From positions 6,415,001 through 6,479,000 of the forward strand of contig NZ_CP045295.1 in the NCBI RefSeq assembly GCF_009363095.1: a stretch of 64,000 nt of DNA, given 5' to 3'. Each line of letters begins with the position of its first letter. Position 1 is the stretch's first letter. Positions 1 to 7,976 of the stretch are shown here, piece by piece. Source of the DNA: Paenibacillus cellulositrophicus (GTDB lineage: Bacteria > Bacillota > Bacilli > Paenibacillales > Paenibacillaceae). Made by a program: the position numbers and the translations under genes. The notes below the pieces were generated by a model, which worked only from the letters and a program-made list of their open reading frames with translations, ran no database searches and was not told where the DNA came from.

Positions 1-39
1 TTCAATAAAATTAGAATTAAATGTTCTATAGTTATTGAA
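1..39. repeat. AT-rich inverted repeat at the left edge
   Basis: TTCAATAA at 1-8 and TTATTGAA at 32-39 are perfect 8-bp inverted arms around a 23-nt loop. The sequence to the left is outside the window, so this may be the tail of an upstream terminator or an operator for the ArsR-like gene. There is no long T run beside it. Confidence 0.3.
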
Positions 40-96
40 TATCTTAAACTGATCGATTAGAATAAAAACATATTAGTCCAGATTTTGGAATCCACC

Positions 97-108
97 GGTA
101 TCGATACC
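97..108. promoter_or_regulatory. 12-bp palindrome upstream of the ArsR-like gene
   Basis: GGTATCGATACC is a perfect palindrome that ends about 12 nt before the AAGGAG ribosome binding site of the regulator at 134. The position would suit autoregulation, but no second copy was seen in front of another gene of the operon. Confidence 0.3.
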
Positions 109-133
109 ATGGAATTTTGGAAGGAGAATAGGG

Positions 134-1183
134 ATGAACTTGCTGGATCTTTCCTTTAAAAGAACGAGCTATGAGGCCAAAGTGCAAACCTCCATCTGGT
201 ATGAGTGCGCGCTGGGTGCAGCCGTGCTGACCTACCCGAAGCTTCACGGGTCGCTGGACAAGCCCGGCGAATATTATGCCCAGCTGCGCCAAAGAGCCAG
301 CAGCCGGCTCGAAGCCGAGCTTCAGTTCTGCCAGGAGCATAACACCTGGAAAATGCTGCTCCAGCTGCTTCATTCCTTGAGCTGCGAGACGATTGAAAGC
401 TTTGCAATGGAGACTCATGCTCTAAGCATGGAGGAGTTCCGCTATCTTGTGCTCCCGTACCTGGAGACAGCTTTGGAGCCAGCCCGCAGACGGGCGGCGG
501 AAGGAGACGCTGCTGGTGTGGAAGAGATGATGGATGCCTGCCGAGGACACCGTTTTTTTCCACAATTGATTCATGATGTGATGACGACGGATACCGATAC
601 GCTTAGGGACCATCTGATTGCTCTGCTGCAGCTGTGGGACGCGGAGTTTATGGAACGCGAGCGGGAGATAACGGCGGCCGTACTGAAGCGGGATGCGGAG
701 GAGAAGGCGGCCTGGCTTCGGACGCTTTCACCAGAGGAGACTGTCCTGAGGGCAACCGGTGTGGAGTATACCCCCGAGCCGGGGGTTCAGCAGGTGCTGC
801 TCATTCCTCATATCATTTATAGGCCGTTTACGGTCGAGGCTTCGCTGCCGCAAACGAAGGTATTCTATTATCCTGTCAGCGAGACCAGCCTGCCGGGGCT
901 CCGGGATCCTTACGAGCCGCCAGCCAGGCTGGTGCAGATCTACAAGGCGCTGGGAGATGACAAAAGGCTCCGCGCCTTGAAGCTGATCGCCGGGAAGGAC
1001 CAGACGCTGAAGGAGCTGACCGACGCCTTGGGGCTGGGGAAAACGACGGTGCATCATCATCTGGCCGTTCTGCGCGCAGCCGGGCTCATCCGGGTGAAGG
1101 GCGGCAGCTATGCCTGGAATCCGCAGTCACTTCACCATCATGAACGAGAGCTGAACGAATTTTTGACTGGCAGCCATGATTAA
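134..1183 (+). CDS. ArsR-type winged-helix transcriptional regulator
   Basis: A 349-residue protein. The C-terminal part, about residues 263-340, is a winged helix of the ArsR/SmtB kind: 'YKALGDDKRLRALKLI' is the first helix and 'TTVHHHLAVLRAAGLI' the recognition helix. The first 260 residues are helical and match no domain I can name, and the metal-binding cysteines of classical ArsR proteins are missing. AAGGAG lies 9 nt before the ATG. The stop overlaps the start of the next gene (MFS transporter) by 8 bp, so the two are translated together. By analogy with other ArsR/MFS pairs it probably controls the exporter. The effector is unknown. Confidence 0.85.
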   Translation: MNLLDLSFKRTSYEAKVQTSIWYECALGAAVLTYPKLHGSLDKPGEYYAQLRQRASSRLEAELQFCQEHNTWKMLLQLLHSLSCETIESFAMETHALSMEEFRYLVLPYLETALEPARRRAAEGDAAGVEEMMDACRGHRFFPQLIHDVMTTDTDTLRDHLIALLQLWDAEFMEREREITAAVLKRDAEEKAAWLRTLSPEETVLRATGVEYTPEPGVQQVLLIPHIIYRPFTVEASLPQTKVFYYPVSETSLPGLRDPYEPPARLVQIYKALGDDKRLRALKLIAGKDQTLKELTDALGLGKTTVHHHLAVLRAAGLIRVKGGSYAWNPQSLHHHERELNEFLTGSHD

Positions 1184-2459
1184 TAGGCAGAGCCCGGAAC
1201 AAGCGGAGGGTGATTCCGCACAGCTGAGGCGGTGGCCGCCAAATTTCGCATGGCTGTATGCGGACCAGCTGCTGTCCATGTTCGCCGGCACTTGCGGTAC
1301 GTTTATCCTCTCCTGGCTGCTGTATGAGGTGACAGGCTCCACAGTGGCGATGGGAGGGCTGTGGCTGATCAGCTTCGCTTCCCAATGGGGCGTTCAGCTG
1401 CTTGCCGGTCCCCTGATCGACCGGTGGAAAAGAACGGCGTTCATGAAGCTGTCGGAAGCCGTCCGGGCTGTGGTTTATCTTGCCGCGGGTCTGATGTGGA
1501 TAGCCGGGGAAAGACAGTCATATATATTGTATACGGCATCTTGGATCAGCTCGTTTGTCATGTACGACCTTGCTTCCGGTGCCCTGCTTCCGAAGCTGGT
1601 AAGGCCGGAAGAACTGACCTGCAAAAATGCATGGATGTCGGGAAGCGTGCAGCTGATGCGGACCTTAGCCTTCCCGCTGGCGGGTCTTGGCGTGCAGGTC
1701 CTTGAACCGGGAACACTCCTTCTGATCCTGTCTTTGCTGTTCGCCGGCTCTTTCCTGTGTATCTGCTGCATTCGGGAGGGGCCACCTGCCTACGCTGCTT
1801 CTCCTGGACAAGGCCGATCAGGCGCGGGAGCGGCTTGGTTCGGTCAGATCCGCGCCGGATGGAGGGTGTTTTCGGGCAACCGCCTGCTGGTGGCGCTCGC
1901 TTTGTTCGTCTCTGTTACCAGCTTTGGCGTAGCGGCTACGCAGGCGATGTATATCCCTTACGTCTCGGAGGTGCTTGGCGGCGGCTCGGCCGAATATGGC
2001 TGGTTTACGGCCGCATTTCCCTGCGGGTATGTGCTGGGCAGCTGGGCAGCCGGCAGAATAAGGGGAACCTCTCCGATGCTTGGCACCATGCTCACCGCTC
2101 TCCTGATCGGCGGGGCGACTTACGTCGGGCTGTCGCTCGTTCGCAGCCTGCCTGCTGCCTTGATGATCGAGCTGGCCGCGGGGATCGCGATGCCGTTCTG
2201 GAATGTCTTCAGCAGCAATGTTTTCTACAGACTGGTCCCCGAGCAGGTCCTTGGGCAGGTTTTATCGATGCGGCTGCTGCTCGTCAAATCTGCCGGGCCG
2301 CTTGGTATCCTCTACGGTACTTTTTGTACCGCGGCGTACGGAATTCCCGGGCTGTTCCTGACGGTCGGCCTGCTGATTATGGCTGTGACGGGAACCGGTG
2401 TGGCCTGGACGATGATTTTCAGACATAATCCGGCGGGTGATTTGAGAAAATATCCATAG
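1176..2459 (+). CDS. MFS transporter, probable drug or metabolite exporter
   Basis: A 427-residue polytopic membrane protein with about 12 hydrophobic segments. The loop between TM2 and TM3, 'GPLIDRWKRTAF', fits MFS motif A in the DHA1/MFS_3 group. A hydrophilic tail of about 24 residues comes before TM1. The start lies inside the end of the ArsR-like gene (8-bp overlap), which points to translational coupling. Such regulator/exporter pairs usually export a toxic compound that the regulator senses. The substrate cannot be told from the sequence. Confidence 0.85.
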   Translation: MINRQSPEQAEGDSAQLRRWPPNFAWLYADQLLSMFAGTCGTFILSWLLYEVTGSTVAMGGLWLISFASQWGVQLLAGPLIDRWKRTAFMKLSEAVRAVVYLAAGLMWIAGERQSYILYTASWISSFVMYDLASGALLPKLVRPEELTCKNAWMSGSVQLMRTLAFPLAGLGVQVLEPGTLLLILSLLFAGSFLCICCIREGPPAYAASPGQGRSGAGAAWFGQIRAGWRVFSGNRLLVALALFVSVTSFGVAATQAMYIPYVSEVLGGGSAEYGWFTAAFPCGYVLGSWAAGRIRGTSPMLGTMLTALLIGGATYVGLSLVRSLPAALMIELAAGIAMPFWNVFSSNVFYRLVPEQVLGQVLSMRLLLVKSAGPLGILYGTFCTAAYGIPGLFLTVGLLIMAVTGTGVAWTMIFRHNPAGDLRKYP

Positions 2460-2504
2460 GAAAACAACCGTTTTACATACCACATGAAGGAAAAGAGGTT
2501 GACT

Positions 2505-3374
2505 ATGGAGAAAGGTACCGATCAAGAGCTGTCTTACGGATCAGACTATCATTATATTCCTGCCACCTCGGCGGCCAGCGGTGAGGGCGTAGAGGTTCGT
2601 CCGGACGTTTACAGCTACACGGTGCAAATCGTAAATATTGTACTGGCCGGTAACCCGCAGGCAGGATCGTTCGTATTGATCGATGCAGGTATGCCGGGTT
2701 CGGCGGACGACATCATTCGGTCGGTGGAAGAGCGCTTCGGGTCCGGACGCCGTCCGGAAGCGATTATATTGACCCATGCCCATTTTGACCACGTGGGCGC
2801 ACTGATCGATTTGGTGAAGCACTGGGAAGTCCCGGTATATGCCCATAAGCTGGAGATGCCATACCTGACGGGACAGGAGAGCTATCCGAAGCCCGATCCG
2901 ACCGTGGAGGGCGGAATGCTCGCGAAGCTGTCCTTTGCGTTTCCGAACGAACCGGTCAACGTGGGACCATGGGTCAAGCCGCTGCCGGATAACGGAAGCG
3001 TACCGGGCATGCCGGAATACAGGTGGATTCCTACGCCGGGACATTCGCCCGGGCATGTATCCCTGTTCCGGGAGAGGGACAGGACTTTGATTGCTGGGGA
3101 TGCCTTTACGACCGTCCGGCAGGATGAGCTCTACAAAGTGCTGACCCAGAAGGTGGAAATTAGCGGACCACCACGGTATTTTACGCCGGATTGGTTTGCG
3201 GCCTGGCAGTCGGTCAAACGGCTGGAGGCTCTGCACCCGGATGCAGCCGTCACCGGGCACGGAGAGCCCGTAACCGGCGAGATGCTTGCGGCGGGATTGA
3301 AGAGGCTGGCGGAACAATTCGACAGCCTGGCCATTCCGGATCACGGGACCTACGTGAAACGGTACGAACATTAA
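2505..3374 (+). CDS. metallo-beta-lactamase-fold hydrolase
   Basis: A 289-residue protein of the MBL superfamily. The zinc motif HxHxDH is 'THAHFDHVG' (His91, His93, Asp95, His96). Further ligands follow in 'PGHSPGHVSLF', 'AGDAF' and 'TGHGEP', so all metal sites look intact. It resembles the broad glyoxalase II/quorum-quenching-like group with no closer assignment. I prefer the ATG at 2505 to the one at 2484 because AAAGAGG sits 7 nt before it, while the upstream ATG has no binding site. It follows the exporter by 45 bp and may be the third gene of that operon, possibly modifying the same compound. Confidence 0.85.
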   Translation: MEKGTDQELSYGSDYHYIPATSAASGEGVEVRPDVYSYTVQIVNIVLAGNPQAGSFVLIDAGMPGSADDIIRSVEERFGSGRRPEAIILTHAHFDHVGALIDLVKHWEVPVYAHKLEMPYLTGQESYPKPDPTVEGGMLAKLSFAFPNEPVNVGPWVKPLPDNGSVPGMPEYRWIPTPGHSPGHVSLFRERDRTLIAGDAFTTVRQDELYKVLTQKVEISGPPRYFTPDWFAAWQSVKRLEALHPDAAVTGHGEPVTGEMLAAGLKRLAEQFDSLAIPDHGTYVKRYEH

Positions 3375-3479
3375 TCGCAGCTTAGAACGATCAGCCGTAC
3401 AACGGGGGCCATACTCCTGGATTACAGCTTTTTTTATCAAAATACAACGTTTGAAGAAGAAAGGAAGTGAACCGCACTC

Positions 3480-3965
3480 TTGTCCGTAAAATCGGTGAAA
3501 TGGTATGCCGTGCTTGTACTGCTGTGCGTACTCCTCGTGTATCTCGTCGACCTGACGACCTTTCGTTACAACGGGAGGACAATATCCGCCGGCAACGGTA
3601 ATCCCGGACTGCTGTTTTTGTTTCCGGCCTGGACGGCCGCGCTGATGCTGATGATCGCGACCTTTATTATGGCCGTCAAATATTTTGACGATCTCAGCGA
3701 CCATATCGTAAAGAAGGCTTACCGGTTCTGGTTACCGCTTTTTTCCCTGTTAGCCCTGCTCCTGTCCGTTTATTTCCAATACCGCAAAATCATGCAGTGG
3801 ATGGATACCTACCGTCAGATGACGGAGAGGCTTGGCTCGCCGCTATTCCTTGGCACTCTAAATCCGTATAATAATTCGCTCTATTACAATGCCCATATTT
3901 TGTTATTTTGTGTATCGGCGGCCATGCTATGCGGATGGTGGGTCGTATCCAGGCGTCCGTACTAA
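3480..3965 (+). CDS. small integral membrane protein of unknown function
   Basis: A 161-residue protein starting with TTG behind AAAGGAAG. It has four likely membrane segments: near residues 7-25, 40-60, 78-97 and 138-155. The segment between TM3 and TM4 carries an aromatic, charged loop ('YFQYRKIMQWMDTYRQM'). I do not recognise the family. It is separated from the hydrolase by about 105 bp and from the EamA gene by 80 bp, and it has the base composition of its neighbours. Confidence 0.6.
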   Translation: MSVKSVKWYAVLVLLCVLLVYLVDLTTFRYNGRTISAGNGNPGLLFLFPAWTAALMLMIATFIMAVKYFDDLSDHIVKKAYRFWLPLFSLLALLLSVYFQYRKIMQWMDTYRQMTERLGSPLFLGTLNPYNNSLYYNAHILLFCVSAAMLCGWWVVSRRPY

Positions 3966-3974
3966 ACTTTCGGC

Positions 3975-4003
3975 ATGACGGGGCGGAGAAGGCGTGCTAC
4001 AAT
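3975..4003 (+). promoter_or_regulatory. putative sigma-A promoter of the EamA gene
   Basis: ATGACG (-35) and TACAAT (-10) are separated by 17 bp, 43 bp before the EamA start codon. TACAA and TTGTA form a short inverted repeat over the -10 region. Confidence 0.45.
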
Positions 4004-4045
4004 AACATGTTGTAACGCACCCTATGTCAGTTGAAAGGAACATCC

Positions 4046-4972
4046 ATGAGAAAAACATCCGCACCCCTACCTACATTCATTCCATTACTGATCGGCATTA
4101 CGGCGATATCGTTCTCTTCCATCTTCGTAAAATGGTCGTCCGCGCCTGCGTCGGTGCAGGGCATGTACCGTCTGTTGTTCACCGCGATTTTGATGCTTCC
4201 CTTCCTGAAGCCCCATTGGAAGGAATTACGGGCGCTTTCCATAAAAAATTGGCTGCTCCTCGGGACGTCCGGCTTTTTCCTCGCGCTTCACTTCCTGCTC
4301 TGGATGGGGTCACTCAAGCTGACGAGCGTCTCCAGCTCAACGATTATATTAGCGCTCGAGCCGGTTTTTATCGTCATCGGGGCGTTCTTCTTTTATAAGG
4401 AAAAAACGTCGGCTGCCGCCATTTCGGGCATGGTGGTCGCCATTGCCGGAGCCGTTCTGATCGGACTCGGCGATATCGGCGTTTCCCGTGACAATCTGCT
4501 TGGCGATCTGCTGTCCGTCCTCGGCACGCTCGCGGTGTCCGTGCACATGCTGATCGGGCAAAAAATGGTCGCCCGCGTGCCTTCCTTTGTATACAGCTTT
4601 GTCGTGTTTCTTTCGGCTGCGGTCGTGTTTGCCGTATATAACGCGGCAGCCGGGGTGTCTTTTACGGCATACCCGGGACGGGACTGGGGAATATTCCTGC
4701 TGCTGGCCGTCGTGCCGACAGTGTTCGGCCATCTGCTGTTTAACTGGCTGCTGCAGTACGTGCCCGCATCGACGATTTCGATGAGCATCCTGGGAGAACC
4801 GGTTGGCGCGAGCCTGCTCGCGTTCCTGATCCTTGGCGAAGCGATCACGCTGTTTCAGCTGGCGGGGGGCCTGCTGGCGATTGCCGGGCTGATCGTATTT
4901 CTGAACGCCGGAAAGTTCAAAACCCGGCCGAAAAGCGATATTCCCGTCGAGCCGGTCCATCCGGCCCCATGA
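4046..4972 (+). CDS. EamA-family DMT transporter
   Basis: A 308-residue protein with ten hydrophobic segments arranged as two EamA halves (about residues 10-145 and 155-290). The second half ends in the typical 'SILGEPVGASLLAFLILGE'. Family members of this length export amino acids or other metabolites across the cytoplasmic membrane. The ATG at 4046 has AAAGGA 6 nt upstream; the TTG 15 bp earlier overlaps that site and is unlikely. A strong terminator follows directly, so this gene is probably transcribed alone. Confidence 0.85.
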   Translation: MRKTSAPLPTFIPLLIGITAISFSSIFVKWSSAPASVQGMYRLLFTAILMLPFLKPHWKELRALSIKNWLLLGTSGFFLALHFLLWMGSLKLTSVSSSTIILALEPVFIVIGAFFFYKEKTSAAAISGMVVAIAGAVLIGLGDIGVSRDNLLGDLLSVLGTLAVSVHMLIGQKMVARVPSFVYSFVVFLSAAVVFAVYNAAAGVSFTAYPGRDWGIFLLLAVVPTVFGHLLFNWLLQYVPASTISMSILGEPVGASLLAFLILGEAITLFQLAGGLLAIAGLIVFLNAGKFKTRPKSDIPVEPVHPAP

Positions 4973-4986
4973 ATTGACGAACAACG

Positions 4987-5024
4987 AAGCGGCTCCGACC
5001 TATGGTTGGAGCCGCTTTTTTTTG
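4987..5024 (+). terminator. rho-independent terminator of the EamA gene
   Basis: AAGCGGCTCC pairs with GGAGCCGCTT across an 11-nt loop, followed by a run of T. Confidence 0.9.
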
Positions 5025-5052
5025 CGATGAAAACACTTTATGCAGAAAAACT

Positions 5053-5073
5053 AATAGTAATTATTACGATTTA
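5053..5073. promoter_or_regulatory. Zur-box-like palindrome 1
   Basis: GTAATTATTAC is centred on 5062 with GATTTA to its right. It matches the Bacillus Zur box core (TCGTAATNATTACGA), except that the left flank is ATA instead of ATC. It lies 300 bp before znuC, so it may act with the two nearer boxes or serve a separate upstream promoter. Confidence 0.6.
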
Positions 5074-5107
5074 CTTGCCAGCTCGGGTGTTTTATGGTTT
5101 AATCGTT

Positions 5108-5128
5108 AAAGCGTAATAATTACGATTA
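5108..5128. promoter_or_regulatory. Zur-box-like palindrome 2
   Basis: CGTAATAATTACGATTAA, centred on 5118, is an almost perfect Zur box. It is the best of the three sites between the EamA gene and znuC. Binding of zinc-loaded Zur here would repress the zinc-uptake operon. Confidence 0.8.
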
Positions 5129-5191
5129 ATAGCTCATATACTGTACCGATTTGAATATTTGCCATCATGTTCCCCGAAAAGATCGGACTGA

Positions 5192-5308
5192 ATGGATGAT
5201 AAGCAAGATTATAAGCAAGTTACAGGAATGGCAGTCGCTTTGAAACTCTATAAGCTGCAGAAAGGGAAAAAATTTTTGTCTGAAATTAATCGTAATATTT
5301 ACGAATAA
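5192..5308 (+). CDS. possible 38-residue small protein between Zur boxes
   Basis: ATG at 5192 opens a 38-codon frame rich in Lys and Tyr (it begins MDDKQDYKQV and ends in NRNIYE) that stops at 5308. The third Zur box overlaps its last codons. The ribosome binding site is weak (GGACTG). I recognise no homologue. It may be chance, a leader peptide, or the remnant of a longer gene. Confidence 0.25.
   Translation: MDDKQDYKQVTGMAVALKLYKLQKGKKFLSEINRNIYE
5287..5307. promoter_or_regulatory. Zur-box-like palindrome 3
   Basis: TCGTAATATTTACGAA, centred on 5297, matches the Zur box with one change (TTTAC for ATTAC). It sits 50-70 bp before the znuC start, where it would cover the promoter. Confidence 0.75.
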
Positions 5309-5358
5309 ATCCGAGAGGGAATGATTCATCCCTTGACGATGAGGAGGGAGAAAACGGG

Positions 5359-6066
5359 ATGAATATCGCAGCAATGAACAACGTTGTATACGGTTATGAT
5401 GGGGTGCCCGTCATACATAACGTCTCGCTTCGGATTGAATCCGGCGAGTTTATCGCGGTCAGCGGGCCGAATGGTGCAGCCAAGTCGACGCTGCTGAGGC
5501 TGCTGCTCGGCTTGGTGAAGCCGTGGAGCGGCGAGGTCAGCTACGCACCGGATTTTAACCGGAAGGCCATCGGGTATTTGCCGCAGCAGGCAGCCTCGTT
5601 CAACAGCGGATTTCCGAGCAAGGTGATCGAGCTGGTCCGTTCCGGCTGCTATCCGAAGCTTGGATTGTTCCGCCGCTTCGGCGCCGAGCAGCATGCGCTC
5701 GTGGAATGGAGCCTCCGACGGGCGGGAATGTGGGAATACCGCAGCAGAAAAATCGGCGGGTTATCCGGCGGTCAGAAACAGAAGGCATGTATCGCCCGCG
5801 TCATGGCCCAGCAGCCCGACCTGGTCGTCCTGGACGAGCCGGTAACTGGCATGGATGCAGGCAGCAGGCTGCAATTTTACCAATGGATGAGGGACTATGT
5901 ATCCGCGGATGCCAGACGCACCGTGCTCATGGTGACGCATGGACTGGATGAAGCCCGTCCCTATTTAGACCGGGTCATCCGGCTGGAAGGAAAGGAGGAG
6001 GACTGCCAATGCTTCACTTCGAATTCATGCAGCGCGCCTTTTGGGCAGGAGGTCTTATTGCATTAA
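5359..6066 (+). CDS. znuC: zinc ABC transporter, ATP-binding protein
   Basis: A 235-residue ABC ATPase that powers high-affinity zinc import. It has a Walker A segment at residues 36-44 (GPNGAAKST), the signature LSGGQKQK, Walker B 'DLVVLDEP' and a switch His in 'MVTHG'. The canonical Gly before the Walker Lys is Ala here; Bacillales zinc transporters may tolerate Ala or Ser at this position, so I do not read it as inactivating. GGAGGGAG comes 10 nt before the ATG. The 3' end overlaps znuB by 58 bp in another frame. The three upstream palindromes point to Zur control, and the neighbours (permease, His-rich lipoprotein, COG0523 GTPase) fix zinc as the substrate. Confidence 0.93.
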   Translation: MNIAAMNNVVYGYDGVPVIHNVSLRIESGEFIAVSGPNGAAKSTLLRLLLGLVKPWSGEVSYAPDFNRKAIGYLPQQAASFNSGFPSKVIELVRSGCYPKLGLFRRFGAEQHALVEWSLRRAGMWEYRSRKIGGLSGGQKQKACIARVMAQQPDLVVLDEPVTGMDAGSRLQFYQWMRDYVSADARRTVLMVTHGLDEARPYLDRVIRLEGKEEDCQCFTSNSCSAPFGQEVLLH

Positions 6067-6905
6067 TCGCCCCGATCCTCGGCGTGTTTCTCGTCCTGCG
6101 GCGGCAGTCGCTTATGGCGGACACCCTGTCGCATGTATCCATGGCGGGCGTGGCGCTTGGGAGCGTCCTGCATATGAGCCCTGTACTGGCGGGATTCCTG
6201 TTCGCGGTGATCGGCGGGATTGCGATTGAACAGCTCAGGAGGTCCTACCGCGCTTACAGTGAGGTTCCGGTCGCGATCATTATGACGTCCGGGCTGGCGT
6301 TGGCGATGGTGCTGATGAGCATGAAGAGCAACCTGAGCAAAAGCTTCAGCAGCTACCTGTTCGGCTCCATCGTGGCCGTGAATCCGCTGCAGCTGATGAT
6401 CATCGCCGCGGTGACGGCGGGTGGACTGATCTTCTTCGCCGTCTTTCGGCGCCACCTCTATACGCTGACATTCGATGAGGAGACGGCTGCCGTGGGCGGC
6501 GTACAGGTCAAGCTGCTGACGTTCGCATTCGCGGTCATGTCGGGACTGATCGTGGCTGCGGCGATGCCCATCGTCGGCGTCCTGCTGGTTTCGGCACTGA
6601 TCGTGCTGCCTTCCGCATTTGCGCTGCGCTTTGCCGGCGGCTTTCTGCAGGCGTGCATCCTTGCGGTTTGTGCCGGCCTGACCGGCGTGTTCGGCGGCCT
6701 GACGGCTTCCTATTACACGGATACTCCGCCAGGCGGCACGATTGCGCTGACGCTGCTGCTGATCCTACTTGCGGGCATTGCCGTCCAGAAGGTCGGCCAG
6801 CGCCGCAGACAGCGCCACTTGGGAGAAGCGGTCAGGGCCGTCCCGTCCGCATCCCGGCAGGTAATGAGCACATCCTATCAAGAAGAGGAGACAAACGTAT
6901 CATGA
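6009..6905 (+). CDS. znuB: zinc ABC transporter, permease
   Basis: A 298-residue ABC-3 family permease with eight to nine membrane segments. Typical sequences are 'RRQSLMADTLSHVSMAGVALG' near residues 31-51 and 'PIVGVLLVSALIVLPSA'. It forms the membrane channel for the ZnuA/ZnuC system. GGAAAGGAGGA precedes the ATG inside the end of znuC, and the stop overlaps znuA by 4 bp, so all three subunits are translationally coupled. The last 35 residues are a hydrophilic, Arg-rich tail facing the cytoplasm. Confidence 0.93.
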   Translation: MLHFEFMQRAFWAGGLIALIAPILGVFLVLRRQSLMADTLSHVSMAGVALGSVLHMSPVLAGFLFAVIGGIAIEQLRRSYRAYSEVPVAIIMTSGLALAMVLMSMKSNLSKSFSSYLFGSIVAVNPLQLMIIAAVTAGGLIFFAVFRRHLYTLTFDEETAAVGGVQVKLLTFAFAVMSGLIVAAAMPIVGVLLVSALIVLPSAFALRFAGGFLQACILAVCAGLTGVFGGLTASYYTDTPPGGTIALTLLLILLAGIAVQKVGQRRRQRHLGEAVRAVPSASRQVMSTSYQEEETNVS

Positions 6906-7951
6906 ATAAAAGAACACCCTTTCTATCTGCACTTATCGTAAGTTCGATGATCCTGGTCCTGGCCGGATGTGGATCGCCAGCGAAGAATGATAGCGCGGAG
7001 CCGGCTGCGGCGACCGTGGCCGGCAAGGACAAACTTAAAATCGAAACGAGCTTCTACCCGATGTATGAATTTACCCGCCAGGTTGCCGGCGATTTGGCGG
7101 ACGTGCATCTGCTCGTTCCTGCAGGTACCGAGCCCCACGACTGGGAACCGACGCCGAAGGATATGGCCGCGATCGAGCAGGCGGACATGCTGGTCTATAA
7201 CGGAGCCGGCTTGGAAAGCTGGGTGGATCAGGTGCTTTCCGGCTCGGACAGCAAGGGGATGACAGCGGTAGAAGCGAGCAAGGGCTTGGAGCTGATCCCG
7301 GGAACGGAAGAAGAAGACCACGATCATGACCATGACGCTGCAGATGGAGACGCGCATGCGACTGAAGCGGAAACTGGGCACGAAGAGGAACCTGCCCATG
7401 AGCATGAACACGAGCACGATCACGGCGCTTTCGATCCCCATGTTTGGCTGTCGCCGAAACTTGCCATCGGAGAAGTCCGCACAATCGAAGCGGCGCTGTC
7501 CGCAAAGGCGCCGGAGCACAAGGCACAGTTTGAAAAAAATGCCGCTGCCTACATAGCCAAGCTGCAGCAGCTGGACGAGCAGTACACGAAAGAGCTGTCG
7601 GGCACGAAGCGCAAAGATTTTATTACGCAGCATGCAGCTTTTGGATACCTGGCCCACACTTATGGACTGACGCAGGTACCGATTGCCGGTCTTTCTCCCG
7701 AACAGGAACCGTCGGCGCAGGCGATGGCGGAGGTCGTGAAGTTCGCCAAGGCTCATCAGGTGAAGACGATTTTCTTCGAGACGCTGGTATCCTCCAGTGT
7801 AGCGGATACGATCGCCAAAGAGGTCGGGGCGAAGTCGGCCGTGCTGAACCCGATCGAGGGGCTAACCGCCGAAGATGAGGCCAACAATCTCGACTATCTC
7901 AAAATTATGCAGGCCAATTTAACGGCGCTGGTCAAGGCGCTGAATGAATAA
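6902..7951 (+). CDS. znuA: zinc-binding lipoprotein of the ABC transporter
   Basis: A 349-residue cluster A-I binding protein. A lipoprotein signal peptide ends in the lipobox LAGC (Cys23), so it is anchored outside the membrane. The mature protein has the metal-site region 'AGTEPHDWEPTP', then an acidic, His-rich loop at about residues 136-177 (repeated HDH, HEHEH), then 'DPHVWLSP' and 'TQHAAFGYL'. The His-rich loop is the mark of zinc-specific rather than manganese-specific members. The ATG at 6902 overlaps the znuB stop as ATGA and has GAAGAGGAGA upstream. An open frame reaches back to 6653, but that part only shadows znuB. Confidence 0.95.
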   Translation: MNKRTPFLSALIVSSMILVLAGCGSPAKNDSAEPAAATVAGKDKLKIETSFYPMYEFTRQVAGDLADVHLLVPAGTEPHDWEPTPKDMAAIEQADMLVYNGAGLESWVDQVLSGSDSKGMTAVEASKGLELIPGTEEEDHDHDHDAADGDAHATEAETGHEEEPAHEHEHEHDHGAFDPHVWLSPKLAIGEVRTIEAALSAKAPEHKAQFEKNAAAYIAKLQQLDEQYTKELSGTKRKDFITQHAAFGYLAHTYGLTQVPIAGLSPEQEPSAQAMAEVVKFAKAHQVKTIFFETLVSSSVADTIAKEVGAKSAVLNPIEGLTAEDEANNLDYLKIMQANLTALVKALNE

Positions 7952-7976
7952 TTCCACCTCAGGAGGATTTGCCCAA

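Noticed and set aside
2541..3704. Long antisense frame over the metallo-hydrolase gene
   Set aside because: It is a codon-bias shadow in GC-rich DNA; the plus-strand frame has the complete zinc motif and a good ribosome binding site.
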